This document shows positions 43,014 through 54,600 of a stretch of DNA of 64,000 nt, one piece after another. A program made the position numbers and the translations under genes. The stretch is from positions 124,001 through 188,000 of the forward strand of contig DASVNK010000025.1 in the NCBI GenBank assembly GCA_036383895.1. Direction: 5' to 3'. How positions within the stretch are numbered: position 1 is the first letter of the stretch; every line of letters starts with the position of its first letter. Source of the stretch: DASVNK01 sp036383895. Lineage in GTDB: Bacteria; Verrucomicrobiota; Verrucomicrobiia; Limisphaerales; SXQI01. Under the pieces are notes generated by a model, which was not told the origin of the DNA, ran no database searches, and saw only the letters and a program-made list of their open reading frames with translations.

Positions 43014-44360
43014 TCACGATCGCGCTTCCAAACCGCGCATCGTCCCGGTCGAAGAGGCGAAGCGCCCCTCTTCCACACCCATCCGCTGGATCATCGAGAC
43101 AAACAGGTTCGGCAACGGATAGTTTCGCTTCGCGTCGAATTCGAGATGCTGGCCGTGTCGAAATCCACCCCCGGCGAAGACCGTTGGCATGTTCGTGGTC
43201 GAGTGGGCGTTCGCGTCGCCGAGGTTCGAACCGTACAGAATCATCGTCCGGTCCAACAGGGTCTCATCGCTTTCGCGAATTGACTTGAGATCACTAAAGA
43301 GTCCGGCGAGCAATTTCATGTGCCATTCGTCCACCACTTTCAACTGGGCGAGTTTATCCTCCGACTTTCCGTGATGCGAAAGGTTGTGGTAACTGTCTGT
43401 AATCGTCTCGCCCTGGATTTGCAGGACGGGCGTCGCAACACTGTTCAGCATCAGTGTGATCGCGCGGGTTGAGTCCGTTTCGAACGCAAGTTTCGCGAGG
43501 TCGTACATCAATTTTACCTTGGCCATGTATTGCGCGGGACTCGACGGATCCACCGGTTCACTCGCCTTGACCACCGGCTTCGGCTTGCTTTCCCACCCAC
43601 GCGAAGCTTGCAGGCGCGTCTCCAGATCTCGAACGCTGCTAAAATACTGGTCTAGGCGGCCCCGATCACTCGCACCGACTTTCCGCTGCAAATCCTTGGC
43701 CTGGTCCGCAACCGCGTCGAGGATGCTCCGTCCTGTGTCAATCTCGCGGATCTGCGCTTCAACCTCTTCCGGCGTCCCCTGCAGGAAGAGCTGTTTGAAC
43801 ACGCTGGCCGCGCTTTGTTCGGGCGGAATCGGCACGCCCGCGCCGGTCCAGGACAAACTGCGTCCGCCATTTACCGCCAGCGTGATGGAAGGAAAGCGCG
43901 TAAATGTTCCAATACGCTCCGCAATATATTGGTCCAGCGAAATGGTGTTCCGGAAAGAACTGCTGGCCGGATGCGGCGCGGCGGTGAGAAAGCTGATGTC
44001 CGAGGGATGTCCGCCATCCACGCTCGGATGCGACACGCCGCTGAAAACCGTGAACTCGCTTCGGTGTTCCTGTAGCAACTTGAGGTACGGCGACGGGGTG
44101 TATTCGCGGCCTGTGCCTTTCGGGAAAAAATACTCCGGCAACAACCCCAGGTTATTGCAGATCGCGAACATTCGTCGCGGCACGGCGCCCGCGGCCAGCG
44201 GTGACGGCGATTGCGCCGCTCGTGCAAAAGGCGCGATCATCGAGTCAAGGAACGGCAGCGACAGGGCAATTCCCGTTCCCTGAAAAAAGCGTCGCCGCGA
44301 GATCGCCTTGCGTGTGGCCGCAAACGGAGGTGGCTCGCGGAAATTCAGTTTTGGTTTCAT
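43014..44360 (-). CDS. DUF1552 protein with Tat signal
   Basis: 448 aa. The N-terminus carries a twin-arginine signal (SRRRFFQGTGIALSLPFLDS). The body matches DUF1552: RRMFAICNNLGLLPEYFFP, FSGVSHPSVDGGHPSDISFL, ISLDQYIAERIG and TMILYGSNLGDANAHSTTNM near the C-terminus. DUF1552 proteins are alkaline-phosphatase-like proteins always found beside DUF1592 proteins in Planctomycetota and Verrucomicrobiota; their function is unknown. It is 13 bp downstream of the DUF1592 gene. Confidence 0.93.
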   Translation of the reverse strand: MKPKLNFREPPPFAATRKAISRRRFFQGTGIALSLPFLDSMIAPFARAAQSPSPLAAGAVPRRMFAICNNLGLLPEYFFPKGTGREYTPSPYLKLLQEHRSEFTVFSGVSHPSVDGGHPSDISFLTAAPHPASSSFRNTISLDQYIAERIGTFTRFPSITLAVNGGRSLSWTGAGVPIPPEQSAASVFKQLFLQGTPEEVEAQIREIDTGRSILDAVADQAKDLQRKVGASDRGRLDQYFSSVRDLETRLQASRGWESKPKPVVKASEPVDPSSPAQYMAKVKLMYDLAKLAFETDSTRAITLMLNSVATPVLQIQGETITDSYHNLSHHGKSEDKLAQLKVVDEWHMKLLAGLFSDLKSIRESDETLLDRTMILYGSNLGDANAHSTTNMPTVFAGGGFRHGQHLEFDAKRNYPLPNLFVSMIQRMGVEEGRFASSTGTMRGLEARS

Positions 44361-44373
44361 GGCATCGAACCGA

Positions 44374-47142
44374 TTACTTCATTTGAAACAAATCACTCTG
44401 GACGATCTCATGGACGATCGTGCGGAAGCCAAATTGACGCGACCTTGCACGCTGCACGATTCTTTCCGCCGCTTCACGTTCGGAGAAACGCACCGGTGCT
44501 CCCGTCGCGTAGGTAATCAACTGTGTTACCAGGTTCCGCGCCAGCAACACTTCTTCCTTCAACAGCAGAGCCTTGAATTCCGTGACGTTCTTGAAGGCGC
44601 GACCATCCGGCAGTTCGCCCGCGCAGTCTACCGGCAGCGCGTAATAAAAAGCGAACGCCTGCCCGTTCAGACCAACACCCCTTTCCGGCGAAACGCCCTC
44701 TTTCACCCCGCGATAACGATCCCGCCACCCTCCCATCACGTCGAAGCTTTCCAGCGCGAAGCCAGGCGGGTCCATGATGCTGTGACACGACGCGCAACTC
44801 GCGTCATTGCGATGCTTCTCAAGCTGCTGGCGCAGCGTGACCGCCCCGCGAATGTCCGGTTCCACAGCGGCCACAGGTGGCGGCGGCGGAACTTGATATC
44901 CCAGGATGCGTTCAGTAATCCAGTAGCCGCGCAGAACCGGCGACGTGGTGGTGCCGTTGGCGGTCACTTTCAGCACGCTCGCTTGCGTCATCAATCCGCC
45001 GCGGACAGAATTCTCCGGCAGCCTTACTTTCCGCATTTTGGCGCCGTTGACTCCCGGAACGCCATAATGATTCGCCAGACGCTCGTTCAGGAAAGTAAAA
45101 TCTGAATCCACCGTGTTCCTCGCCGGCAAATCTGCACGCAGCATTTCAGCAACGAACAACCGCGTCTCCTCCATCGCCGCAAGTTTCAATGGATCATCCA
45201 GCTCATAGTCATTGTAGAGCGTCGTGGATGGAGAGGTGTCATCAATCTTGCGCAAATCCAGCCAGTAATCGGTGAACGCCTCGATGAAGCGCATCGTTTT
45301 GGGATCGCTCAGCAGTCGATCCGTTTCAGCGCGCAATGTTTCGGGCCGCTGCAACTCGCCGCGCGCCGCCAAAGCACGCAACTTTTCATCCGGCTCCGAG
45401 TTCCACAGAAAAAACGAGAGGCGCGATGCCAGCGCGTAGTCGTCGAGACGCCCAGGTTTTTCATCCGTGAAAAGGAATCCCGGAGACGACAGAACCGCCG
45501 TGTAAGTCGAGATCATCGCCTTCGCGAAACCAGATCCTTTGCCATATTGATCATTGAACAGCGTGAGAAAGCGCTGCACATGTGCTTCTTCGATTGGACG
45601 CCGGTAGGCGCGTTTCATGAAGGCCCGCAGCAACCGCTCCGCGTCCGCGGGCGGCTGCTCGGAAGCAACTTCAACGGCGATTTGCCTTGTGCGCGGGCCG
45701 AATCGGCCTCCAAAGCCTCCTCCCTGCCCCCGGCGCCCACCAGGGCCGGTAACCGGTCCGCCCGCCGCTTGCGTCGGCGGCGCTTGGATTTCCAACGTCA
45801 CACCCTGAATATTTTTTTCCTCCGGTTCCGACTGCTTCAGCGGCAGATCGCCAAACAGCAGGCGATAGCCGGCCGAAGCGGATTCATCGTACAGCGGCCC
45901 CTCGACTTCCATCCACTGCACCGCGTAGCCAGGCATTCCGTCCTTTTGCGCCAGCGGATTGATGTATTGTTCATCCGTGCCATTGACCCGCGTGCGGAAC
46001 AGGCGCATCCCATCGGTCTGAATAACTTCACCGCCGTTCAGAATGGCCTCGATCTCATGGATGGATGGTTCCGGTTTAAAATCGAATTCTCCCAACGGCC
46101 GGCTTTGACCGGAGCTTTGCGCATAAACGCCAATCGGTTCGTCCCGCTTCCCTGGCCACACTTCATCGACGTTCGGCCGGTGCCACAAAGGCAAATGATA
46201 AACCGGAGCTTTCTCCGCCCCCTGCCCTTCGTAGAACCACCGCCCAATCCCCCCGCCGCTCACCCAAATCGTGTAGCCGCTAAAGCGCAGCCTGTAGCGC
46301 CCCGCCACCGGCGCGCGAAACTGTCCCCAGCTATACCCGCCCGCGTCGCTGAAAATGCTGGAGACTTTTCCGACCGCCTCCCGATCCCGCGTGGCCGGAC
46401 TCGAGAGCGGCGCGCGCCCCGCGCGGACGTCTGGTTGCGCACGGGAATCGAGCACGGGAAACGAATGGCGATCCGGTAACGTGGAATTCTCGCGCGGCCG
46501 GAATTGTCCGGTTAAACTCAGCTCATTGCGCGCGTAATAGCGGTTGGTCGTTGTGGCAGGCCCCTCGAGTTGCACAATCATCGCCTGCCGCATCGCGTGA
46601 TCCGCCACGCTCATGTAGCGCGCCATCTGCACGTGCGAAACGTCCAGCGCCTCGCCACTCTTGTTGTAACGATACGCTTCTCCATCCTCCGGCAGCCGGT
46701 TCCGTATCTGCACCCACGGCACGCCTAAAAGATCCCGCAGCGCATTTTCGTACTCGTATCGATTCAGCCGCCGCTGCATCGCGCGACCATCACGCGCCAT
46801 GATCGCTTTTTGCGACGACGCTAACTCGCCCGCCAGGTTCGTCACGAACTCATCCACCGCGACTGCGTCGGGACGCGTCTTCTTTTTCTTCGGCGGCATC
46901 TCGCCGGATTTAACCCGGTCATGCACTTTGACCCACGTTGCAAAATTCGCCATATCCTCCGCGTCATATGCAAAGGCGGTCAAGTCCAGGCCGGCCTCTT
47001 TTGTCACGTCATCATGACAATCCGCGCAATGTTTCGCGATGAACGACCTGGCCTCTGGTGAAATGGAAGCTCCACGCGCGAATACCATGCTACCGAGCAC
47101 CATCAGCCCGGAGACGAATAGCAGTCGCGCCGGGTGAATCAT
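44374..47142 (-). CDS. DUF1592 protein with cytochrome-type CxxCH N-terminus
   Basis: 922 aa with a signal peptide. A heme-binding-type motif CADCH is near residue 38, followed by DUF1587 (RRLNRYEYENALRDLLGV), the Pro/Gly-rich DUF1595/1592 body (MKRAYRRPIEEAHVQRFL, YALASRLSFFLWNSEPDEKL), DUF1588 with a second CxxCH (SCASCHSIMDPPGFALESFD), and DUF1585 at the C-terminus (LITYATGAPVRFSEREAAER). The start overlaps the xylanase stop by 4 bp (ATGA). It may be an extracytoplasmic electron-transfer or oxidase partner; no activity is established for the family. Confidence 0.92.
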   Translation of the reverse strand: MIHPARLLFVSGLMVLGSMVFARGASISPEARSFIAKHCADCHDDVTKEAGLDLTAFAYDAEDMANFATWVKVHDRVKSGEMPPKKKKTRPDAVAVDEFVTNLAGELASSQKAIMARDGRAMQRRLNRYEYENALRDLLGVPWVQIRNRLPEDGEAYRYNKSGEALDVSHVQMARYMSVADHAMRQAMIVQLEGPATTTNRYYARNELSLTGQFRPRENSTLPDRHSFPVLDSRAQPDVRAGRAPLSSPATRDREAVGKVSSIFSDAGGYSWGQFRAPVAGRYRLRFSGYTIWVSGGGIGRWFYEGQGAEKAPVYHLPLWHRPNVDEVWPGKRDEPIGVYAQSSGQSRPLGEFDFKPEPSIHEIEAILNGGEVIQTDGMRLFRTRVNGTDEQYINPLAQKDGMPGYAVQWMEVEGPLYDESASAGYRLLFGDLPLKQSEPEEKNIQGVTLEIQAPPTQAAGGPVTGPGGRRGQGGGFGGRFGPRTRQIAVEVASEQPPADAERLLRAFMKRAYRRPIEEAHVQRFLTLFNDQYGKGSGFAKAMISTYTAVLSSPGFLFTDEKPGRLDDYALASRLSFFLWNSEPDEKLRALAARGELQRPETLRAETDRLLSDPKTMRFIEAFTDYWLDLRKIDDTSPSTTLYNDYELDDPLKLAAMEETRLFVAEMLRADLPARNTVDSDFTFLNERLANHYGVPGVNGAKMRKVRLPENSVRGGLMTQASVLKVTANGTTTSPVLRGYWITERILGYQVPPPPPVAAVEPDIRGAVTLRQQLEKHRNDASCASCHSIMDPPGFALESFDVMGGWRDRYRGVKEGVSPERGVGLNGQAFAFYYALPVDCAGELPDGRAFKNVTEFKALLLKEEVLLARNLVTQLITYATGAPVRFSEREAAERIVQRARSRQFGFRTIVHEIVQSDLFQMK

Positions 47143-48407
47143 TTTGCGTTCGCTTTCCGCGCTTCGGCGATCACTGCGTGGAACGCAGGTTTGGCCTTGT
47201 TTTCGCTGTCGAAAAGAAGAGGACGGCCTTGCCGACGCCAGGAGACAGCGTCGTTAACACCCCAAAACGTGACCACTTTAACGGCGTCGCGGTGCTTCAG
47301 AAACGCCCGGAAGATTCCCGCATAAGCGTCCGCCTGGCGCTGGTCCGCCTCAGCTACCACGCCACCCTGCGTCGCGGAAGCATTCGCCGCGATATCCGCA
47401 TCAGTGCGGCGCTGTCCGCCAGCGGCGGTGTTAACGTCCAGCTCCGTAATATCAATGGGCAAGCCCAGCGTTTTCATTTCCGTCAGTGCCTGGTCCATCG
47501 TCTCAAACGTCACCGAAACGTTGAGGTGCGCCTGCGAACCGATCGCGTGAATCGGAACCTTTTGTTCCTTTAACGACTTGATCAGCGTTATCAGCTTGCG
47601 TCGCTTCGCCGGGTTCTCCAATCCATAGTCGTTGTAGCGAAGAATTGCCTCAGGATCAGCTTCATGCGCGAACTGAAAGGCTTTCGCTATGAAGTCGGGT
47701 CCGATGATTTCGACCCAGAGTGAGTTCCGCAAAACATTCGTGCCTTCCCCGTCGGCAATCGCTTCGTTAACGACATCCCACGATTTGACTTTGCCTTTGT
47801 ACCGACCGACCACCGTGTGGATGTGATCGCGCATCCGCTCGAGCAATTCCTCACGTGACGCCCTGGGTCCATTGTAGCGGCCAAAACCGCCCCCAAAGCC
47901 GGGACCGGCCCTGCCACGATTCGTCGCCACGTTCACGTCCGTCGCCGCACCAGCGTTTGCGCGATTCGTCACCGTGGCTGGCGGCGGGTTCGTTCCCGCA
48001 AACACCCAATTCGGCGTCTGACTGTGCCAGACCAGCGTGTGCCCAACCAAATACATCTTGTTGCTTAACCCGAAATTAATGAACGCATCCGCCGGACCGA
48101 AGTCGTAGCCGTCACTCCCCGCCCGCGGGTGAATCAGCGCCCACTTCATGTCGTTCTCGGCGGTGATCTGGTTGAATTGCTCTTTCAGTAGAGTGACGTC
48201 TTTTGCAGTCTCTTCCGGACCCCGCCGGAATGCCGCGCCTCCCGCAACCATGCTGCGGTTTACGGCCGCGCCCACCAGAAACTGATTTTGGAAAGCATCC
48301 TTGAGCGTCACGGGCACCTCTGCTGCCAAAGAGATCAAAGCCATCGACAGCAGCGCCGCGCCGGCAAGGGCAGCTCGAATCGAAACAGAGAGAGTGTGTG
48401 TGTTCAT
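47139..48407 (-). CDS. Secreted endo-1,4-beta-xylanase, GH10
   Basis: 422 aa from the ATG at 48407, with a signal peptide ending near SLAAE. GH10 (beta/alpha)8 barrel: acid/base Glu215 in WDVVNEA, nucleophile Glu322 in ITELDV, and substrate-binding segments ENDMKWALIHP, HTLVWHSQTPNW and LRYNDYGLEN. Two low-complexity insertions are odd: ~45 residues at 139-183 (Ala/Asn/Gly-rich) and ~25 at 328-352. It heads a four-gene operon with DUF1592, DUF1552 and a small secreted protein, overlapping DUF1592 by 4 bp, suggesting that xylan hydrolysis is coupled to those proteins. Confidence 0.93.
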   Translation of the reverse strand: MNTHTLSVSIRAALAGAALLSMALISLAAEVPVTLKDAFQNQFLVGAAVNRSMVAGGAAFRRGPEETAKDVTLLKEQFNQITAENDMKWALIHPRAGSDGYDFGPADAFINFGLSNKMYLVGHTLVWHSQTPNWVFAGTNPPPATVTNRANAGAATDVNVATNRGRAGPGFGGGFGRYNGPRASREELLERMRDHIHTVVGRYKGKVKSWDVVNEAIADGEGTNVLRNSLWVEIIGPDFIAKAFQFAHEADPEAILRYNDYGLENPAKRRKLITLIKSLKEQKVPIHAIGSQAHLNVSVTFETMDQALTEMKTLGLPIDITELDVNTAAGGQRRTDADIAANASATQGGVVAEADQRQADAYAGIFRAFLKHRDAVKVVTFWGVNDAVSWRRQGRPLLFDSENKAKPAFHAVIAEARKANAK

Positions 48408-48609
48408 GTGTCCGAGCATGACAGGTCGAGATTCACTATCGACGCTATCAATCGACCCGAATCTTGGAAGAACAAAACGCAACCGCCAGGTGCCTGGCAA
48501 GTTACTCCAGCGACAGCGGCCACACTCAGCACACAGGGAGCAGCCGAGTGACGTGAAACATCGCGGATAGACAGATCGGCTTATTTTTGAAATCCTTTCC
48601 CTCTATCCT

Positions 48610-51600
48610 ATGCGGCAATCACTCTGTCTGCTGACAGCTTCGTTATTCTTCGTTCTTTCCGCACAGTGCCAAACCTTCGTGGATGCTTCGACCGGCCTAC
48701 CGCGGGTAATCGCATCCGGGACGGCGATCGGCGATTACGACGCGGACGGGCAAATGGATCTTCTTTGCTTCGACGCGACGTCTCAGTGGGAACCGTCGCT
48801 TTATAAAAACATGACGAACGCCTTCAGTAAGCAGGCGCTGCCCAGAATCGCCAATAGCATCGGCCTGCACGACGCTTTCTGGAGGGACGCTACCGGAGAC
48901 GGACTGCTGGACCTCCTGCTCGTTGGAATGGATGAAGCGAGCCGTCCGTTCAGTTTCATTATGCGGCAAAATCCCGACGGAACATTCGAGGCTTCCGCAA
49001 ATCAGCTTCCGGGCCGCCCGCTTGGGTGGGTCGATCTGAACAACGACGGGCGCCTGGATATTGTCGGTACTCCGATGTACTCGAACGGTCTGATAGTGCA
49101 CTGGCGGCAGCGGGACGGTTCCTATCGAACCGAAACGTTGTTAACGGATCGCTATATTCAGCAAGTCCATGCGGCGGATCTTGATAGTGACGGCGACCTG
49201 GACTTGATTCTGAATTGGCAGCAGGAGAGGCGCATCTTTCGGAATGATGGATTTGGCCGCTTCGTGGACACTGGCGCCGCGCTCAAAAGCACCCTGCTCC
49301 GGGATATGAATGGCGATCGGTTGCTCGATGCCGTTTACAGCATCGAGGTGAATCCGGTCGTGACTTCGTATCTGCAGTTCAACAGAGGGTCGTTCGCATT
49401 CAACGAGGTGGCGCTCGCCTTGGACACGTTCCACCGGGTGAGCACGTCAGGGGATTTTGACGGAGATGGATTTTCGGATTTGTTCATGCATGCCTATCCA
49501 CGCGGGATCGGTTTCAAACCTCGCATTTTTCGGAATATTGATGGCACAAACTTCCAGGAGACCGTGGTGACTTTTCCAAATATTATGGAAGTGCTCAGTT
49601 CGGAGTTGGCAGACCTGGATAACGACGGCGATCTGGACCTGCTGGCCTTCGGCAACGATATCTCTGGTGAAGGCCGTCGGCGTGTGTTTCGGAATAATTC
49701 TTCGGTCCAGCTCAGCGTCCCAGCGCCAACGAACCTGATAGCGGAGGTGAGAGGAGAAATGGCCCGTCTTTCCTGGAGCCCCGGTTCCCCGAAATCATCT
49801 ACCTTCAACGTCCGCGTCGGGACCCAGGCCGGAGCGCAGGATATTATCGCGGCGGACTCGAGTGTGGACGGGGTCCGCTTGATACCCGCCGCAGGAAATG
49901 CAGGGCCTTCATTGCAAAAGAACCTTCATGGACTGCAACCGGGGGTCTATTACTGGAGTGTCCAGACCGTTGATTGGGGTTTTCGCGCCTCAGTGTTTGC
50001 AACAGAAGGAACCTTCTCAGTTCCGGAACCCGGCGAACTTCCGCCAGCGCCAACCATCTCGGACATTCCAAATCTTTTCACGGACGAAGATGTGCCTACG
50101 GTGCCCGTTGCATTTTCGGTTGGACCTTCCGAGGCGCTGGCCGATCTGCAAATCAGTGTCGAATCCGACAATCCCACTCTGGTGCCGGCGAGCGCCGTGA
50201 GCGTCAGCGGGTCCGGAAGCGAGCGGGTTCTTCGGATCACACCGGCCACAAACCAAAACGGTTCCGCGATTGTGACTGTTCGCGTAACAGACCTTGCAGG
50301 ACGAAGTGCAAGCCGTTCGTTCATCCTGAGCGTTCTTTCGATCAACGATCCACCGGTGTTGGCGGACATTCCCAACCAGGTGGTTTACATGGGCAATCGG
50401 TCCCTCGTCGTGGATCTCGATTACTCCGATGTGGAGGCGCTGCCTCATCTTTCGGGACTTGTGGTGACAGCGCAGAGCTCAAATACCGAGTTGATTCCGC
50501 AAAGTTCCTTGTTGTTTGCGGATGACATGGTGGGATTTCCGATTCGCCTGAATGCGTTTGAGATTCTACTGCCCACGAACAAGACCGGGTCCGCGACGAT
50601 CACTGTAACGGTCAGCGACAGAGCGGCAGAAGTGAGCAAGAGTTTTGTGCTCACGATTTTGCCTGCAGCCTTTACTTCGACGAACGCATGGACAAACACC
50701 GCGGCGATCAATGTACCGGGAGCGGATTTCGATAACGACGGACGGTTGGATCTGATTCTTACCACGCCAGCCAGGAAAGTACCGGAGCTGTACCGAAATA
50801 GCCCGACCGGATTCGTCGCGACGGGCATTACCTTCCCGGCGCTGGAAACCGGCGCGCGGATGGTGGCCGCCGATTTCAATCGCGACAATCAAATCGATTG
50901 TTTGATCATCAATGCCACCGCAACCCATCTGCTCACGAACAGTGGCGGCACGAACTTTACCGCAGTCGTAGGGCACGGGATACCACGAATGGAGTTCCCG
51001 ATGGTCGCCACCGCAGACCTCGACAACGACGGCGACACGGATCTTGTGATGAGCGGGACTCTTAACAGCGCGCTTCTTTTTAGGATCTGCTACAACGAGA
51101 ATCTTACCTTCAGGCAAGCTGCCAGCCCTGCTGGATCGCTGAGTGGTTTTAGCGGGTCATGCCGAATCACGGATGTCGATCGCGATGGTTGGAACGACCT
51201 GCTCATTGTCGGCAGGTTGAGCAACGATCGCCAGACCAATGGACTATATCGTTGGACCAGCAACGGCACTTATGTTTACGAGCGGCTGCCGCAGACTATT
51301 TTGAGCGCGTCCGATTTCGATTTTGTGGACGTTAATGCCGACGGACGCATGGATCTCTGGATCGAAATTGGCGGAAAAGTCGAAATATACGATTACAAAC
51401 AGAGCGGTTTCGAATTCGTCCAACGTTTAGAAGGTTGGGCCGCGGGTTGGGCCGATCTCGATAACGACGGAGACCTCGATTTATTGGCGCGCTACATCAA
51501 GGATCGCGACTCGCGGATCAATGAATTCGCGTTCCGAAAATATCAGAACGACGGCGATTTTTCATTCAGCGACCGGGGCGATCCATTATTCGATGCGTAT

Positions 51601-54600
51601 CCAGGAACAGTTCTCGCCGCAGACTTCAACAACGACAATTCGATCGACTTAATTGCCGGGATTCGGAACTCGTTCGGGCAGCCACAAGGCGCTCGACTTT
51701 ATCTAAACAAAACGGTTGCTCTGAACAGCCCTCCCGCGGACCCAGGAAATCTCCGGGCCAAAGTGACCAATCAAATCGTCCACCTTTCCTGGAGTGGTGC
51801 CTCTGATCTAAATCAAGAGTCGGGTCATACCTATAACGTCCGCATCGGTACCCGGCCAGGCGCCGCCGATATTCTCGCCCCATTATCCCTCGCGAATGGC
51901 AAACGCCTGGTTCCTGCGGCCGGGAACGCTGAGGGACGAATGACACTGCTCCTCACAAACCTTACGCGAGAGGCTTACTACTGGTCGGTGCAGGCAGTCG
52001 ACGCAAGTTACATCGGCGGTGCGTTTGCGCCGGAGCGAAGATTTATTGTGGAACTGCCGGGCAATGAGCCTCCAGTCATCATTTCGCCAGCCTCAGTAAC
52101 TACCGCGGAGGACCTTAAAGGATCGTTCGAAGTGAGTTTGAGCGATGATCGAACGCCCCCGGACGATCTCACGTTCCGGATATTCCCTGCTGACCCCATT
52201 TTGTTGCCGTTGAAATCCTTCGCTTTGGAAGGAACCGGTCCTGGGCGGACGGTTAGCTTTAGACCTTCAACGAACGCTTTTGGGAGCACCCTGCTTTCGC
52301 TCGTTTTCACCGACGCGCTTGGCAAATCATCCACAAACTTCGTCCAGGTGACGGTCACGAACGTGAACGATGCACCGCGGATCGCGTCCATCACCAATCA
52401 ATTCAGCAACAGCGCGCGCGAAGATATCATCGTGCCAGTCGAGATAACCGACGTTGACAACACTGTAGCTGAATTTCGGTTTGAAGTTAGTTCGGATCAT
52501 CACGCGCTGGTTCCGCCCACGAACGTCGTGTTCGTTTTAACCAACGAAGCATGGCGAGCTACCATCCGCGCAGCCACCAACATTCCGGGAAGCGCTAACC
52601 TCACCTTCACCGTGTTCGATCCGGATGGCGCTTCCAGCAGCACTGGTTTCCAGGTGGCGTTTACCAACCGCGTCTTTCGGGTCTTGGAGCTGCAGCTCGC
52701 TGGTGTGCGTAGCGGTTCCATGGCCTGGGGTGACATGGATAACGACGGGGATCTCGATCTTGCCTACACCGGGCAGGGAGTCACGCAGACGGTCTTTTAT
52801 CGAAACCTCGGGAATGGCGCATTTGAGCTTGTTCCCAAGGGTATTCCGCCGGTCGATGGCGGCGGAGTGGAGTGGGGCGATTTTGACAATGACGGTGATC
52901 TGGATCTTCTCTTGCATGGCCGCGATCTCGTGGGCCACACCTTCATCGCTCGCATTTACCGGAATGATGGCACCGGCAACCTGACTCAAACAGATCATGT
53001 GTTTCCCGGACTTTATGGCCCGGCTGCCTTCGGAGATTACGACCGCGATGGCGACCTCGACCTCGTCTCCAGCGGGAGCAACCTGTCCGGCGTCAGCATG
53101 ACTTTCCTTTATCGCAACGACGCTGGGCAGTTCACTTCTGTGTCCCAGGATTTCGGGCGTTCGACCGGCGCGCATTGGCTGGACGTGAACCTGGATGGCG
53201 CGCTTGACCTTCGTTCCTCGCAAATGGCCAATTTCGGCCCGCTCGAAGTGATGTTTATGCAGCAGGGCGGGAACTTTCAGCTAAACCTCTCGCCACCGTG
53301 GCCAGGCACGCTCTTGGAGTGGCAGGATTTAAATCTCGATGGCTTTCCCGATGCGGTCGTCAACAGCAGGAATAATGGTTCTGCCGGCGAGGTGCTGATT
53401 CTCACGAACAATGGCGCCACGCTAAACACCTCACAGATGCTTCTGAGCAGCTTCATGCATTCCAGCGCGGCGATGGGCGATTATGATAGTGATGGTTATC
53501 CGGATCTATTCCTGACCGGCAGCGATACCACGTTCGCCTACAAGAATCGCCTTTATCGCAACACAAAGGAAAGCGCGTTCGAGGAAGTGCAGTCACCTCT
53601 GATCCACCTGGCGTCCTCCACTGCTTCCTGGGCCGACTTCGATAATGATGGTGCGCTCGACTTGCTGGTGAATGGTCAGCTCATCAGTCCCCAAAACGGA
53701 TATATAACCCGGCTGTATCGAAATGAATTCGGCACCACGAACGCTGTGCCTGGACCGCCGCGGAACTTGAAGGCGTTCTATACCTCCGAAGGATTGCTCC
53801 TCGAATGGGAAGCCGCTTCGGACCCAAATCAAATTGGAGGACACACCTACAATGTCGCGGTCGGCACCTCCACCCAAAGCTGGAACGTGCTGTCACCTAT
53901 GTCTCAGCCGTCCGGCTGGCGAATGATCCCGCGCCCGGGAAATAACGGGTGGCTGCAATGGAGATTAATAACAGGCGTGCAAACCGGGCAGACCTATCAC
54001 GCCACAGTTCAGGCGGTGGATAATTCGTTCGCCGGTTCTCCATTCGCGCCGGAGGTCAGCGTCACCGTCGGTCGCGCGCCAGAGTTGGCCTTGATGTTCG
54101 ACGCGGTCACCATTGAGGAAGATCAGATTTTTGAAGGCGAGTTTCAGGTGAGCGGCGGAGAAGATACTAATTACCTATTCGCCGCCACGTCAGCGAATTT
54201 GCAGCTAATACCAGAGCCGCAGATCGAATTCATCTCCCGCGAGGGACGCCGCTTCATCAAAGCAACTCCCACAAAAGGTGCATTGGGTTCCGCGCAGATT
54301 ACGATATCCGCATTCGACGGCAAAGGTGGGCGTGCGACCCGGAAATTCACTCTCTCCGTGCTTCCGAAGAATCACCCGCCCCTGATCGCGAACCAAACCC
54401 TTACCCTGTTCGAAGACGAAATTATGGTTTTCGATCTTCAAGCATCCGATCCTGAAGGGGGCTCGCTGGAAATTACCAATTCCGTGCCGCCGCGCTACGG
54501 ACAGGTGGTCACCTTAAGCTCAGGCTTTTTATACCGCCCGCTCACCAACTTCTTCGGGGTGGATAAGTGCACCTTTCTCGTCACTGACGATCGCGGCCAA

